Below, in pieces: positions 33,583 to 43,598 of a DNA stretch of 64,000 nt; positions within the stretch are counted from its first letter, which is position 1, and every line of letters starts with the position of its first letter. The position numbers and the translations under genes were made by a program. The DNA lies in assembly GCF_001629735.1 (NCBI RefSeq), contig NZ_CP015224.1, positions 2,542,001 through 2,606,000 of the forward strand. Reading direction: 5' to 3'. The notes below the pieces were generated by a model. That model saw nothing but the letters and a program-made list of their open reading frames with translations, had not been told where the DNA came from and did not search any database. This stretch comes from Lysinibacillus sphaericus (GTDB lineage Bacteria > Bacillota > Bacilli > Bacillales_A > Planococcaceae).

Positions 33583-34380
33583 TTATTTTAATGTAATGCG
33601 TCTTATGTCGAGAGTACCTTGCTCCAACCAATTTTCAGCGATTGAACGGAAAATTGGAACAGAACCAGTTGCAAAAAATTTATGAGCAGGCACTGTATTT
33701 GCATTTGCTAAAGTGCCATTATAAGCTAGCATTTCTTGAGCATCCTTTGCTGTTTCCTCCGCAGAAGATAAAACATTCACTTCTTCTCCTACGACAGCTT
33801 CAATTTGTTTTTGTAAAATAGGGTAATGTGTACACCCTAAAATAACCGTGTCAAATTGTTGATTTTTCAACGGCTTTAAGCCTTCTGCTATTAACTTCGT
33901 TGCAAATTCACCTTTATATTCGCCACTTTCTACAAGTGGAACGAAGGTTGGACAGGCTAGTGGAATAATATGTGTTGACGTATTAAGTGACAGTAAGGCC
34001 TCTTCATATGCACCACTTTTTATTGTTCCTTCTGTTGCAAGCACAACGACTTCATGTCGCTTCGTTTTCTTTACAGCTGCACGTGCGCCAGCATTTATAA
34101 CGCCTAGTACCGGAAAAGGCATATTTCTTTGTAAACTTTCGAGTGCTACTGCAGTCGCTGTATTACAAGCAATAACGAGCATCTTAATATTCATTTTTTC
34201 TAGCGCTTTCGCCATTTGCCAAGTGAAGTTCCGTACTTCCTGACGGCTTCTTGGACCATATGGACATCTTGCTGTATCGCCAATATAATAAATCGTTTCG
34301 TTTGGCAATCGCTTTATAATTTCTTTTGCTACGGTTAACCCGCCTACTCCTGAATCAATAACGCCTATCGGGGCATTCAT
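33583..34380 (-). CDS. racE: Glutamate racemase
   Basis: A 265-aa enzyme that makes D-glutamate for peptidoglycan. The catalytic Cys motifs are visible: GVIDSGVGGLTVAKEI at the N-terminus, VIACNTATAVAL (Cys near residue 73) and VILGCTHYPIL (Cys near 185). GAGGCGG precedes the ATG. It is preceded by the MarR-like gene with a 10-base gap, as in related bacilli. Confidence 0.97.
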   Translation of the reverse strand: MNAPIGVIDSGVGGLTVAKEIIKRLPNETIYYIGDTARCPYGPRSRQEVRNFTWQMAKALEKMNIKMLVIACNTATAVALESLQRNMPFPVLGVINAGARAAVKKTKRHEVVVLATEGTIKSGAYEEALLSLNTSTHIIPLACPTFVPLVESGEYKGEFATKLIAEGLKPLKNQQFDTVILGCTHYPILQKQIEAVVGEEVNVLSSAEETAKDAQEMLAYNGTLANANTVPAHKFFATGSVPIFRSIAENWLEQGTLDIRRITLK

Positions 34381-34390
34381 ACTTTCCGCC

Positions 34391-34843
34391 TCAATCCTGT
34401 TTCATGTGTACATGTAGTTTTTCTAGGTAGCTTGATAATTGCGCGACTTCTTGCTCATTAAAACCAACAAGCATCTCTTGCAAATATTGCTGTCTTTTTT
34501 CTATAACCTCTTGAATAATACGTTCGCCCTTTTCGAGAAGATGAACAACAACGACACGGCGGTCATTTTCATCACGCATACGCTTGACTAATTCATTTTT
34601 CTCCATCCGGTCCACTAAATCTGTTGTCGTGCTAAAAGCTAAATATAAACGGTTTGATAATTCGCCAATTGTAATATCACCAAGCTCTTCTAACCACTGT
34701 AACGCAACAAATTGTGGCGGCGTAATCGCATAGTCGGAAACAATTTCTCTTCCCTTTTGCTTCACGATGGCCGCTATATAGCGTAATTCCTTTTCAACCG
34801 TTGCAACGGTTTCAGGTGAGTGTTTTGTTACTTCATCCGACAT
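34391..34843 (-). CDS. ysmB: MarR-family transcriptional regulator
   Basis: A 150-aa protein with the MarR winged helix: TPPQFVALQWLEELGDITIG (residues 40-60), ELSNRLYLAFSTTTDLVDRM recognition helix and the basic wing RDENDRRVVVVHLLEKGERI. The gene is directly upstream of racE with a 10-base gap and matches B. subtilis ysmB by position. Target genes and ligand are unknown. Confidence 0.93.
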   Translation of the reverse strand: MSDEVTKHSPETVATVEKELRYIAAIVKQKGREIVSDYAITPPQFVALQWLEELGDITIGELSNRLYLAFSTTTDLVDRMEKNELVKRMRDENDRRVVVVHLLEKGERIIQEVIEKRQQYLQEMLVGFNEQEVAQLSSYLEKLHVHMKQD

Positions 34844-34917
34844 ATAACTATTTCACTCCTAAAGATACGTTGAATAGTTCTATTTTGTCGTTTTTTTCAC
34901 GAAATAGCAAGTGTCCA

Positions 34918-35139
34918 TTAGTCTAATTTAAATTCTTCTAAGCGTAACAGCTCAATTAACGCCTGAGATCGATTCGTTACACCTAGCTTTTGAATTGTAT
35001 TGGAAATGTGATTTCGCACTGTTTTTTCACTAATACCAAGCTGCTCTGCAATATCTCTCGTTGTTTTTTCAGCTAATAAAAGCGCAAATATTTCACGTTC
35101 TCGGTTTGTCAATAGAGAACGATGATGAGAGCCATTCAT
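34918..35139 (-). CDS. gerE: Spore-coat regulator GerE
   Basis: A 73-aa LuxR/FixJ-type DNA-binding domain without a receiver, the form of GerE (74 aa in B. subtilis). LTNREREIFALLLAEKTTRD and ISEKTVRNHISNTIQKLGVT are the helix-turn-helix. GerE acts with sigma-K in the mother cell late in sporulation to regulate coat genes. GGAGGAGGGTG lies just before the ATG. Its presence shows that the host is a spore former. Confidence 0.95.
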   Translation of the reverse strand: MNGSHHRSLLTNREREIFALLLAEKTTRDIAEQLGISEKTVRNHISNTIQKLGVTNRSQALIELLRLEEFKLD

Positions 35140-35326
35140 TCAGTTACACCCTCCTCCCCCGCACGTATTGTAACTTATGTTAAGGGGCTTGAAGCGGTGA
35201 CGGCTATTTGCATGATTATTACATGTTTCCTTAAAAATTTCGGAAATTGCTTCGACATTTTCAACAATTTTATGTAAAACAATATTCCTACTATGTTCAT
35301 AATTTTTTATGTTGTAACGCAACTCA

Positions 35327-35791
35327 CTAATTGGGTATAATTCCCAAATCAATCAAGTGCGCTCTTTCTTCTTTAGAAATCGGTACACTCTTGCCTGTTC
35401 GAGGGTCCATTTGCACAATTGTCCCACGACCTGTGAAGCAAACTTCGTCCTTTTGATTTTTTGCTAGATAATGAAGGTCCATTGATGAACTTCCAACTTT
35501 CGCTACCTTTGTATAAATTCTTAGTAGGTCATCAAAGAAAACCTGCTTTACATAATCACATTGTAAATCAGCTACAATCGGTATACTCCTCACATTCTCA
35601 TCAGCTACTGATGGCATTAAAATACCTATATGTCGAAAATAATCAATTCTCGCCTGTTCAAAATAAGTAAAGCTTACAGTATTGTTCATATGCCCATACA
35701 TATCTGTTTCTGAGAATCGTACACGTGCCTCACTATAAAAGGAAAACCCCTTTTCCCACTCTTGTAAATTTCCAATATAGCTTGCTTTCAT
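35327..35791 (-). CDS. ysmA: Acyl-CoA thioesterase, 4HBT hot-dog fold
   Basis: A 154-aa protein from ATG 35791 (GGGGATGG upstream). The hot-dog signature ARVRFSETDMYGHMNNTVSF and YFEQARIDYFRHIG near the N-terminus includes the Asp used by 4-hydroxybenzoyl-CoA-type thioesterases. It likely hydrolyses acyl-CoA esters of unknown chain type. Position between sdhB and gerE matches B. subtilis ysmA. Confidence 0.92.
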   Translation of the reverse strand: MKASYIGNLQEWEKGFSFYSEARVRFSETDMYGHMNNTVSFTYFEQARIDYFRHIGILMPSVADENVRSIPIVADLQCDYVKQVFFDDLLRIYTKVAKVGSSSMDLHYLAKNQKDEVCFTGRGTIVQMDPRTGKSVPISKEERAHLIDLGIIPN

Positions 35792-36001
35792 AATAACGCC
35801 ATCCCCTATCATTTATTTACCATCCTTTTCAGTCAGTTTAGACTGTCAATCAGCAATGAATACTTATTCATTATATAAGAAAACACTATATTATCATAGG
35901 AAAAACCGAATTCCCCTTATTTTATTACTAAAATCCCTTTTTCTTTAAATAGTATGGTTTTTTCTTGAAACATGTTAACTATGTTTATATCACTATAAAA
36001 A

Positions 36002-36030
36002 AACTCCCTCACACTAAGTGTAAGGGAGTT
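36002..36030. terminator. Terminator of the sdhCAB operon
   Basis: ACTCCCTCACAC and GTGTAAGGGAGT form a stem with one mismatch around a short loop; T-run on the minus strand, A-run on the other. It lies 15 bases after the sdhB stop. The stretch 35,792-36,001 contains no further gene. Confidence 0.9.
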
Positions 36031-36044
36031 CAGCTTGTCCGATA

Positions 36045-36824
36045 TTAATCTACGTAGTGGTCAGAACCGAAGAAGTTACGGAACATTTGCACTGTAGTAG
36101 CACGGTTTAATGAAGCGATTGATGTTGTTAAAGGAATACCTTTTGGACATGCAGCAACACAGTTTTGAGAGTTACCACAGTTCGCTAGACCACCATCGCC
36201 CATAATAGCATTTAAACGTTCGTCTTTAATCATTGCACCAGTTGGGTGAGTGTTGAAAAGACGTACTTGTGATAATGGAGCTGGCCCGATGAATGAAGCT
36301 TTTTCAGACACGTTTGGACATGCTTCCATACATACACCACAAGTCATACATTTAGATAATTCATAAGCCCATTGACGTTTACCTTCTGGCATACGAGGAC
36401 CTTCACCTAAATCATACGTACCATCGATTGGTACCCATGCTTTCACTTTTTTAAGCGCGTTGAACATACGTTCACGGTCAACCTGTAAGTCACGAATAAC
36501 AGGGAATGTTTTCATTGGCTCCAATTTAATAGGCTCAGTCAATTGGTCAACAAGTGTTGAACATGATTGACGTGGACGGCCATTAATAACCATTGAACAT
36601 GCACCACATACTTCTTCTAAACAGTTCATATCCCATGAAACTGGTGATGTATTTTCACCATTTTCAGTAACAGGATTTTTTTGAATTTCCATTAAAATAG
36701 AAATTACGTTCATACCATGACGGTAAGGCACTTGGAATTTTTGCCAGTAGCTATTGCCGCCCTGTGTATCTTGACGTAAGATTTCTACTTTAACCATTCT
36801 TCCAGTATTAGCTGCGATTTGCAT
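36045..36824 (-). CDS. sdhB: Succinate dehydrogenase iron-sulfur subunit
   Basis: A 259-aa protein carrying a [2Fe-2S] site CLEEVCGACSMVINGRPRQS-C (about residues 69-90) and the [4Fe-4S]/[3Fe-4S] ligands CMTCGVCMEACPN and CGNSQNCVAACPKGI. It passes electrons from SdhA to the membrane quinone site. The start lies 5 bases after the sdhA stop, with the ribosome site inside sdhA. Confidence 0.97.
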   Translation of the reverse strand: MQIAANTGRMVKVEILRQDTQGGNSYWQKFQVPYRHGMNVISILMEIQKNPVTENGENTSPVSWDMNCLEEVCGACSMVINGRPRQSCSTLVDQLTEPIKLEPMKTFPVIRDLQVDRERMFNALKKVKAWVPIDGTYDLGEGPRMPEGKRQWAYELSKCMTCGVCMEACPNVSEKASFIGPAPLSQVRLFNTHPTGAMIKDERLNAIMGDGGLANCGNSQNCVAACPKGIPLTTSIASLNRATTVQMFRNFFGSDHYVD

Positions 36825-36829
36825 AACTT

Positions 36830-38584
36830 TTAGTCTCCTTTCGCAGAGTAGTCGCGTTTACGTGGTGGGATTAAAGAAACGTCGACTTCTTGGTACGTGA
36901 TGATTGGATTACCAGTAGTTGGGTCAAACTTCGCCATTGTTGTTTTCAAGAATTGCTCGTCATCACGATTAGGGAAATCAGGTTTATAGTGCGCACCACG
37001 AGATTCATTACGTAATAATGCGCCTTTTGTCATTACTTTCGCAAGCACTAACATATTTTTAAGCTGACGTGTAAAGTGTGCGCCTTGATTACTCCATTTT
37101 TGCGTATCGTTAATGTTGATGTTGTTCCAACGCTCAGTAAGGTCATCAAGTTTTTTCAATGTATCTTCAAGCTGATCATTGTAACGTACTACAGTCATTG
37201 TAGCAGTCATCATTTCACCAAGCTCTTTATGCAGTAAGTAAGCGTTTTCTGTGCCTTCCATTTTCATGATAGCATCCCATTTCGCTTGTTCTTCTGTTAC
37301 GCGAGCATCGTAAATCTCTTGTGGAATATCTTCTGCATGCTTTTTAAGATGTTTTACATAATCTACTGCGTTTGGTCCTGCAACCATACCACCATAGATA
37401 GCAGATAATAATGAGTTAGCACCAAGACGGTTGGCACCGTGTTGAGAGTAATCACACTCACCTGCTGCAAATAGACCAGGAATTTCAGTCATTTGGTTGT
37501 AGTCAACCCATAATCCACCCATTGAATAGTGAACTGCTGGGAAAATCTTCATAGGTAATTTACGTGGGTCATCTCCTACGAATTTTTCGTAGATTTCAAT
37601 GATACCACCAAGTTTAACGTCTAACTCATGTGGATCTTTATGTGAAAGATCTAGGTATACCATGTTTTCGCCATTGATACCAAGTTTTTGGTTTACACAA
37701 ACGTCGAAAATTTCACGTGTTGCAATATCACGTGGTACTAAGTTACCATAAGCTGGGTATTTCTCTTCTAAGAAGTACCAAGGTTTACCGTCTTTATAAG
37801 TCCAAATACGACCACCTTCACCACGAGCTGATTCTGACATTAGACGGTTTTTGTCATCTCCAGGAATCGCTGTTGGGTGAATTTGGATGAACTCACCATT
37901 CGCATATGAAGCACCTTGTTGGTAAACGATAGAAGCAGCAGAACCTGTGTTAATAACAGAGTTTGTTGTTTTACCGAAAATAATACCAGGGCCACCAGTC
38001 GCCATAATAACAGCGTCTGCACGGAACGATTTAATTTCTTCTGTACGCATATCTTGCGCTACGATACCACGGCACACGCCGTCTTCATCGATAATAACAC
38101 CAAGGAATTCCCAGTGCTCATATTTATTTACTAAACCAGCTACTTCATGAGAACGAACTTGCTCATCAAGCGCATATAGTAATTGTTGACCAGTTGTTGC
38201 ACCAGAGAAAGCTGTACGGTGCATTAAAGTACCACCAAAACGACGGAAATCTAATAATCCTTCTGGTGTACGGTTGAACATAACACCCATACGGTCCATT
38301 AAATGGATAATCCCAGGGGCTGCATCACACATACCCTTAACTGGTGGTTGGTTCGCTAAGAAGTCACCACCATATACTGTATCATCAAAGTGGATCCATG
38401 GAGAATCCCCTTCACCTTTAGTATTTACCGCACCATTAATTCCGCCCTGCGCACAAACAGAGTGTGAGCGTTTTACAGGAACTAATGAGAATAAATCAAC
38501 TTCAGTACCAACTTCAGCTGCTTTAATCGTTGCCATCAGACCGGCAAGACCACCGCCGACAACAATTATTTTGCTTTTCGCCAT
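36830..38584 (-). CDS. sdhA: Succinate dehydrogenase flavoprotein subunit
   Basis: A 584-aa FAD protein with the dinucleotide site VVGGGLAGLMATIKAAEVG (residues 7-25), the covalent FAD-His motif RSHSVCAQGGINGA, and the active-site region HPTAIPGDDKNRLMSESARG. The size fits the menaquinone-type SdhA of bacilli. It oxidises succinate to fumarate at the inner face of the membrane as part of complex II. Confidence 0.98.
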   Translation of the reverse strand: MAKSKIIVVGGGLAGLMATIKAAEVGTEVDLFSLVPVKRSHSVCAQGGINGAVNTKGEGDSPWIHFDDTVYGGDFLANQPPVKGMCDAAPGIIHLMDRMGVMFNRTPEGLLDFRRFGGTLMHRTAFSGATTGQQLLYALDEQVRSHEVAGLVNKYEHWEFLGVIIDEDGVCRGIVAQDMRTEEIKSFRADAVIMATGGPGIIFGKTTNSVINTGSAASIVYQQGASYANGEFIQIHPTAIPGDDKNRLMSESARGEGGRIWTYKDGKPWYFLEEKYPAYGNLVPRDIATREIFDVCVNQKLGINGENMVYLDLSHKDPHELDVKLGGIIEIYEKFVGDDPRKLPMKIFPAVHYSMGGLWVDYNQMTEIPGLFAAGECDYSQHGANRLGANSLLSAIYGGMVAGPNAVDYVKHLKKHAEDIPQEIYDARVTEEQAKWDAIMKMEGTENAYLLHKELGEMMTATMTVVRYNDQLEDTLKKLDDLTERWNNININDTQKWSNQGAHFTRQLKNMLVLAKVMTKGALLRNESRGAHYKPDFPNRDDEQFLKTTMAKFDPTTGNPIITYQEVDVSLIPPRKRDYSAKGD

Positions 38585-38651
38585 GATTATTTCTCACTCC
38601 TCTTAAAAAATTGCATTGATTGCATTTGCTCTATCGTAGCTTTCTATGGAA

Positions 38652-39260
38652 TTATACAAAAGCTAAAATAGCAGCAATACCAACTACACTTAGAATTACG
38701 AAAATGATGTTTGTTACGTAAGTAGCAATCTTTTGAGCCTGTGGAGATTGTGTAATACCCCAGCTTACTAGGAATGCCCATAAACCGTTAGATAAGTGGA
38801 AAGTTGCTGATAAAATACCAACAATGTAGAATCCAAGCATGAATGGATTAGCAACGATATTCGCCATCATGTCGTAATCAACGTGTGTGCCAAGTGCTTT
38901 TTGAATACGAGTTTGGAAAATATGCCATGCAATGAAAATCACTAGGAATACACCTGTGAAACGTTGTAATGAGAACATCCAGTTACGGTATGTGCTGAAA
39001 CGTCCTGTGTTTGGTGTAGCAGTGAATGCAATGAACACTCCATAAAATGCATGGAACATCAATGGAATATAGATGACAATCCATTCAACTAGGATAAGGA
39101 ATGGAATCTTCTCCATTACTGCGGTAGCATCGTTATAACTATCTGCCCCGCCTGTTGCTGTAAAGTTAATGAACAGGTGCATCGTTAAAAACAGACCTAC
39201 TGGAATGATCCCAAGTAGAGAATGTAAGCGACGCCATAAAAACTCTCGATCTTTCGACAA
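38652..39260 (-). CDS. sdhC: Succinate dehydrogenase cytochrome b558 subunit
   Basis: A 202-aa membrane protein with five helices and several His ligand candidates: WRRLHSLLGIIPVGLFLTMH, FHAFYGVFIAF, IAWHIFQTRI and FHLSNGLWAFL. This is the di-haem, single-subunit anchor of Bacillus-type complex II. It is the first gene of sdhCAB; the 39,261-39,532 gap should contain the divergent promoters. Confidence 0.96.
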   Translation of the reverse strand: MSKDREFLWRRLHSLLGIIPVGLFLTMHLFINFTATGGADSYNDATAVMEKIPFLILVEWIVIYIPLMFHAFYGVFIAFTATPNTGRFSTYRNWMFSLQRFTGVFLVIFIAWHIFQTRIQKALGTHVDYDMMANIVANPFMLGFYIVGILSATFHLSNGLWAFLVSWGITQSPQAQKIATYVTNIIFVILSVVGIAAILAFV

Positions 39261-39532
39261 GACTGTTACCCCCCTTAGTACTTAAAATAGCACAACAAAA
39301 GAAGTCATCATTTTGTAAATGATACTTCATTGACTGTGTATTTCATCATGGTACAATATTATGACATGTTTATTGTACTCTCAAGAGCTACGAGCGTCAA
39401 GGCAACTCGAAGTTTTTCATAGAGCTTATTAAAGAACTAATCTAGTGCATAATGCGTCGTTTTTTCTCGAAAAATCTACCATTACTTTATTAACGTTAAA
39501 TTTTAAGAAAATTCTAAGAAAGAAGGATAACA

Positions 39533-39967
39533 ATGTTAAACACTCCATCTCCTACAATCTCTTCCTTTGGTTATGAGATCATTCGCGATCATATTCTATC
39601 TTCTATACTCGGTAAACATGAGAATGATGTCCTTTATTGGGCAGGCAAAGAGCTTGCGCGTAAGTTTCCATGTAAAAGTCAAGACGAACTTATCGCATTT
39701 TTCGCAGATGCCTGTTGGGGTACATTAGAGCTCATGAAAGAATCGAAAGACGGACGCATTTTCCAGTTGACAAACGACCCTGAAATATTACAAATCAAAC
39801 AACGTAGCTTTAGACTTGAGGCAGGATTTATAGCTGAACAAATTCAGCTAGCTAAAGGCTATTTAACAGAATGCTATGATGAAAAACGTGAAAAGCAACA
39901 TTACGTTATGTTTACAGTCAAATGGGACGTAAAGGAACGGATCATGCATACGATCCCAACAGAGTAA
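39533..39967 (+). CDS. yslB: YslB-like protein (DUF2507)
   Basis: A 144-aa soluble protein with SFGYEIIRDHILSSILGKHE, LYWAGKELARKFPCKSQDEL and a GFIAEQIQLAKGYLTECYDE stretch, the pattern of the DUF2507/YslB family. It is located between sdhC and lysC as in B. subtilis. The fold resembles the V4R ligand-binding type; function unknown. AGAAAGAAGG precedes the ATG. Confidence 0.92.
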   Translation: MLNTPSPTISSFGYEIIRDHILSSILGKHENDVLYWAGKELARKFPCKSQDELIAFFADACWGTLELMKESKDGRIFQLTNDPEILQIKQRSFRLEAGFIAEQIQLAKGYLTECYDEKREKQHYVMFTVKWDVKERIMHTIPTE

Positions 39968-39972
39968 CAAAA

Positions 39973-40013
39973 AAGGATTGTCTCCCCAATCAATAAACGG
40001 GATGACAATCCTT
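39973..40013. terminator. Terminator between yslB and lysC
   Basis: AAGGATTGTC pairs with GACAATCCTT (with further CCC/GGG pairs inside); used by convergent yslB and lysC transcripts. Confidence 0.8.
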
Positions 40014-40057
40014 CCTTTTATTTCGGACAATGACAGAAAATGCTGTTTCTTCTATTA

Positions 40058-41284
40058 TTATATGTAAAGAGCCTGCTCTAAATTAAATTCATCATGTAAT
40101 GCATTTGCCGCACGAATCATTTCATCCTGCGGAACTACAACAGACACTTTAATTTCCGAGGTGCTGACCATCTTCACAGGGATATTTTCACGACGTAACC
40201 GGTCGAACATACGGGCAGCGACACCGGGATTAGAAACCATACCAGAGCCAACAATAGAAACTTTTGCTAATCCAATTTCGAAATCAGCAAAGCTAAAGCC
40301 AAGCGATACTTTACTGTCCTCTAAAACACGTAATGCTTCCGCAAATTCTTCTTTCAAAATTGAAAAGGACACAGTTGGTTTTAATCCATCAATAATGGCT
40401 TGAACAATAATATCCACGTTGATGCGATTTTCAGCAAGAGTTGAAAATATATCCGCTAATGAAGCACCCGAATATGCATCATAGCCAATTGTTAAACGAA
40501 TAACATCTGATTCAAAGGCAACACCACGAACTATTAAATTTTTCTCCATCTCTACTTCCTCCTTCAATAAAGTACCTACTGACTCCACTAAACTAGAGCG
40601 TATGATAACTGGTATTTGAAACTTTTTAGCTAACTCAACTGCACGTGGATGTATGACCTGTGATCCTAAATGAGCTATCTCTAACATTTCATCATAGGAA
40701 ATTTCCTGTAGTTTTTGTGCCTGTACAACAAAGCGTGGATCTGCTGTATACACACCGTCAACATTCGTGTATATGTCTGTCCGCTCGGCATCTAATGCAA
40801 CAGCAAGTGCGACGGCTGTCGTTTCGGTCCCACCTTTCCCAAGCGTTGTTATATTGTGGTCATTGTCAATGCCTTGATCTCCAGCAATAACGACGATTTG
40901 TTCTTGCATTAAATGTTCTTCGATACGACTAACATCGATATGATCTATCCGTGCATGACTATACATATGATCCGTGTAAATACCAGCCTGCCAGCCTGTT
41001 AATGACACCGCATTATAGCCAGCTCCTTGTAACGCAATGGCAAAGACTGAGCTTGATAGCTGAGAGCATGAAGACACAACTGCATCTAATTCACGTTTTG
41101 ACACATCATCTGTGAAATGAAGTACGCTCATTTTCACGTCTTGTATCGTTTGTCTCATTGCAGCTACTACTACTACCACATCGAAACCTCTATCTTTTTC
41201 AGCAATCGCTTTTCGTACAGCCTCTTGAATTTGTTCGGGTGATGCTAATGCAGCCCCTCCAAATTTCATCACTATTCTAGACAT
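40058..41284 (-). CDS. lysC: Lysine-sensitive aspartokinase II (alpha, with internal beta start)
   Basis: A 408-aa aspartate kinase with KFGGAALA at the N-terminus, LGKGGTETTAVALAVAL near residue 150 and two C-terminal ACT modules (IVGSGMVSNPGVAARMF). It catalyses the first step to lysine, diaminopimelate and methionine/threonine. An ATG at residue 246 (about 40549) is preceded by GAAGGAGGAAGTAG, so a 163-aa beta subunit is probably made from the same mRNA, as in B. subtilis. The gene is preceded by a lysine riboswitch and terminator. Confidence 0.96.
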   Translation of the reverse strand: MSRIVMKFGGAALASPEQIQEAVRKAIAEKDRGFDVVVVVAAMRQTIQDVKMSVLHFTDDVSKRELDAVVSSCSQLSSSVFAIALQGAGYNAVSLTGWQAGIYTDHMYSHARIDHIDVSRIEEHLMQEQIVVIAGDQGIDNDHNITTLGKGGTETTAVALAVALDAERTDIYTNVDGVYTADPRFVVQAQKLQEISYDEMLEIAHLGSQVIHPRAVELAKKFQIPVIIRSSLVESVGTLLKEEVEMEKNLIVRGVAFESDVIRLTIGYDAYSGASLADIFSTLAENRINVDIIVQAIIDGLKPTVSFSILKEEFAEALRVLEDSKVSLGFSFADFEIGLAKVSIVGSGMVSNPGVAARMFDRLRRENIPVKMVSTSEIKVSVVVPQDEMIRAANALHDEFNLEQALYI

Positions 41285-41354
41285 TTCTTTTGTTCTCCTT
41301 TCCAGTCTGGTAATTCACCTAATATAAGGTGTAAAACAGCCTCTAGAAAACTAA

Positions 41355-41387
41355 AAGGCAGCCTTCACAAAACGTGAAAGCTGCCTC
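41355..41387 (-). terminator. Riboswitch-controlled terminator of lysC
   Basis: AGGCAGC pairs with GCTGCCT with further TTCAC/GTGAA pairs; TTTTAG follows on the minus strand. It lies between the lysine aptamer and lysC and should form when lysine is bound. Confidence 0.85.
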
Positions 41388-41414
41388 TAACATGTACAAT
41401 AAATGAAACTTGCG

Positions 41415-41592
41415 CATGTGTGATAGCTCTCCGAAACTTGTAGAATCGACAGTCTTACATTTCTTAAATGCAAAACCAGTACAACAGTGGAAACAACATT
41501 ACTGTACTTCGGCAAGCTCCCCTTTCACGCAATGTCTTAGGATTTGTTCATCCTCTATTGCGCTACTTTTGAATCTTGCACCTCTATCATCA
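41415..41592 (-). promoter_or_regulatory. Lysine riboswitch (L box)
   Basis: The minus strand shows the conserved aptamer elements in order: AGAGGTGCAAG, a GTAGCGCAATAGAGGATGA segment, GGGGAGCTTGCCGAAG, GTACTGG, TGTCGATTC and GGAGAGCTATCA. These are the five-helix lysine-binding core known from lysC leaders. It sits 5' of the terminator and lysC, so lysine should repress aspartokinase by transcription termination. Confidence 0.95.
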
Positions 41593-41689
41593 CCTTAAAA
41601 GTGAATGTATTAAATTTATGTTCGCCCTCATTAAAACAAGTGGGCTGTTAACATTGGACAACAATGTTATTTATAACCTTAGCATATGT

Positions 41690-43480
41690 CTATTCCTTTG
41701 ACAATGACTCCTGCTGAAAATAGGCATAAATATGACTTGCTAAATTAGCTGGCATCCCGGCTTCCTGTAAAGCCAGCTCACTAGCCTCACGTATTTTCTT
41801 AACGGACCCAAAGTGTTTAAGTAGCTGCTGTTTTCGTTTTGGACCGACACCCTCAATTTGATCCAGCACAGATTGGATAGCATGCTTTTCATGCTGTTGA
41901 CGTAAAAAGGTAATCGCAAAACGGTGGACTTCATCTTGAATTCGTTGTAATAAATAAAAACCGTCACTTGTACGTTTTAAGGCAATGACCTCGGGCGGAT
42001 CACCAAACAATAGTTGCGATGTATTATGCTTGTCATCCTTTGCTAAACCAGCAATAGGTATAACAAGTCCTAGCTCATCCTCTAATACTTCTCGTGCTAC
42101 TTCCATTTGACCTTTACCACCATCTATTAGCACTAAGTCTGGTAGTGGAAGACCTTCCTTCAAAACACGAATATAGCGCCGGCGAATGACCTCTTGCATA
42201 GCACCATAATCATCATGCTTAGCTGCTGTCCGAGTTTTATATTTGCGATATTCCTTTTTGGCAGGCTTGCCATCAATGAAAACAACCATTGCAGATACTG
42301 CGTCCGTTCCATGCATATGACTATTATCAAAAGCTTCAATTCGTAATGGTGTCGTTATACCCATTGCATCGCCTAGTGCCTCACATGCACCAATAGTACG
42401 TTCTTCCTGCCGTTCGATAAGCTGGAATTTAGCGGCAACTGCAATTTCAGCATTTTTCGTCGCTAAATCCACCAACTCCTTCTTTTGACCTCTTTTTGGT
42501 GTAAGAACTTTAATGCCTAATAATTCCGTTAAAATCGCACCATCAATTGCTTGTGGAATAAAGACTTCTTTTGGCTTAATATGTTCTGGTTTTTCATAAA
42601 ACCGTCCTACAAAGGTTAGGAACTCTTCCTCTGGATCTTGATAGATGGGGAAAATAGAAACATCCCGTTCGATCAGCTTCCCTTGGCGAACGAAGAAAAC
42701 CTGTACACACATCCATCCTTTTTCCACAGCATAGCCAAAGACATCGCGGTTGGTCGTATCACTTGATACTATTTTTTGCTTTTGCATAACCGTATCTATA
42801 TGAGCAATTTGATCACGAAACTCCTTAGCTCGTTCAAACTCCAAGTTTTCAGCAGCCGCAAGCATTTTTACTTCAAGCTCCTTTTTGACTGCCTCAACTC
42901 CACCGTTAAGAAACTTCGTCATATCCTCAATCATTTCCTGATAAACGTGACCTTCAATTTCTTTCACACATGGTGCTATACATTGGCCCATATGATAATA
43001 CAAACAAACTTTTGAAGGTAGTTGCACACATTTTCGTAGTGGATATAAGCGATCCAACAGCTTCTTTGTTTCACTTGCCGCATAGGCATTAGGATACGGT
43101 CCAAAATATTTAGCTTTGTCCTTTTTTACTTTACGTGTCGTAATTAGACGAGGATGTTTTTCATTCGTAATTTTTAAATACGGATACGTCTTATCATCGG
43201 TCAACATGACATTGTATTTTGGGTCATGCAGTTTAATGAGATTCAGCTCTAAAATAAGTGCTTCTATATTTGATGATGTCACGATATACTCAAAATCTTC
43301 TATTTCGCTTACAAGTCTTTGCGTTTTACCTTCATGTGTTCCTGTAAAGTATGAACGGACACGATTTTTCAGTACCTTCGCTTTCCCGACATATATAATG
43401 GTCCCCTGTCGATCCTTCATCAAATAGCAGCCAGGCTGATCTGGTAGAATATCCAGTTTACGCTTAATTAAATCGTTCAT
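41690..43480 (-). CDS. uvrC: Excinuclease ABC subunit C
   Basis: A 596-aa nucleotide-excision repair nuclease: N-terminal GIY-YIG domain ([20 protein letters not shown]), Cys cluster [24 protein letters not shown] motif near residue 200, RNase H-like C-terminal nuclease ([29 protein letters not shown]) and a terminal helix-hairpin-helix pair. It makes the dual incision around lesions with UvrB. Confidence 0.98.
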   Translation of the reverse strand: MNDLIKRKLDILPDQPGCYLMKDRQGTIIYVGKAKVLKNRVRSYFTGTHEGKTQRLVSEIEDFEYIVTSSNIEALILELNLIKLHDPKYNVMLTDDKTYPYLKITNEKHPRLITTRKVKKDKAKYFGPYPNAYAASETKKLLDRLYPLRKCVQLPSKVCLYYHMGQCIAPCVKEIEGHVYQEMIEDMTKFLNGGVEAVKKELEVKMLAAAENLEFERAKEFRDQIAHIDTVMQKQKIVSSDTTNRDVFGYAVEKGWMCVQVFFVRQGKLIERDVSIFPIYQDPEEEFLTFVGRFYEKPEHIKPKEVFIPQAIDGAILTELLGIKVLTPKRGQKKELVDLATKNAEIAVAAKFQLIERQEERTIGACEALGDAMGITTPLRIEAFDNSHMHGTDAVSAMVVFIDGKPAKKEYRKYKTRTAAKHDDYGAMQEVIRRRYIRVLKEGLPLPDLVLIDGGKGQMEVAREVLEDELGLVIPIAGLAKDDKHNTSQLLFGDPPEVIALKRTSDGFYLLQRIQDEVHRFAITFLRQQHEKHAIQSVLDQIEGVGPKRKQQLLKHFGSVKKIREASELALQEAGMPANLASHIYAYFQQESLSKE

Positions 43481-43553
43481 TACCTACCTGCCTCCTACTT
43501 AAAATTCCCCTCAATAAATCATTTTATCTTTCTATAGTATATAACGAAAAAAA

Positions 43554-43580
43554 GCCGAACACATCAATTGATGGTCCGGC
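43554..43580 (-). terminator. Terminator between trxA and uvrC
   Basis: GCCGGACCATCAA and TTGATGTGTTCGGC form a stem (two internal mismatches) with T-run on the minus strand. Confidence 0.8.
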
Positions 43581-43598
43581 TTTTGTGAACTTCATTCA

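Noticed and set aside
35140-35352. 70-aa minus-strand frame between ysmA and gerE, ending in Cys/Gly
   Set aside because: It would start with TTG inside ysmA without a convincing ribosome site, and its last codons are the gerE ribosome site. The middle part looks protein-like, so a small gene cannot be fully excluded, but it is not supportable.
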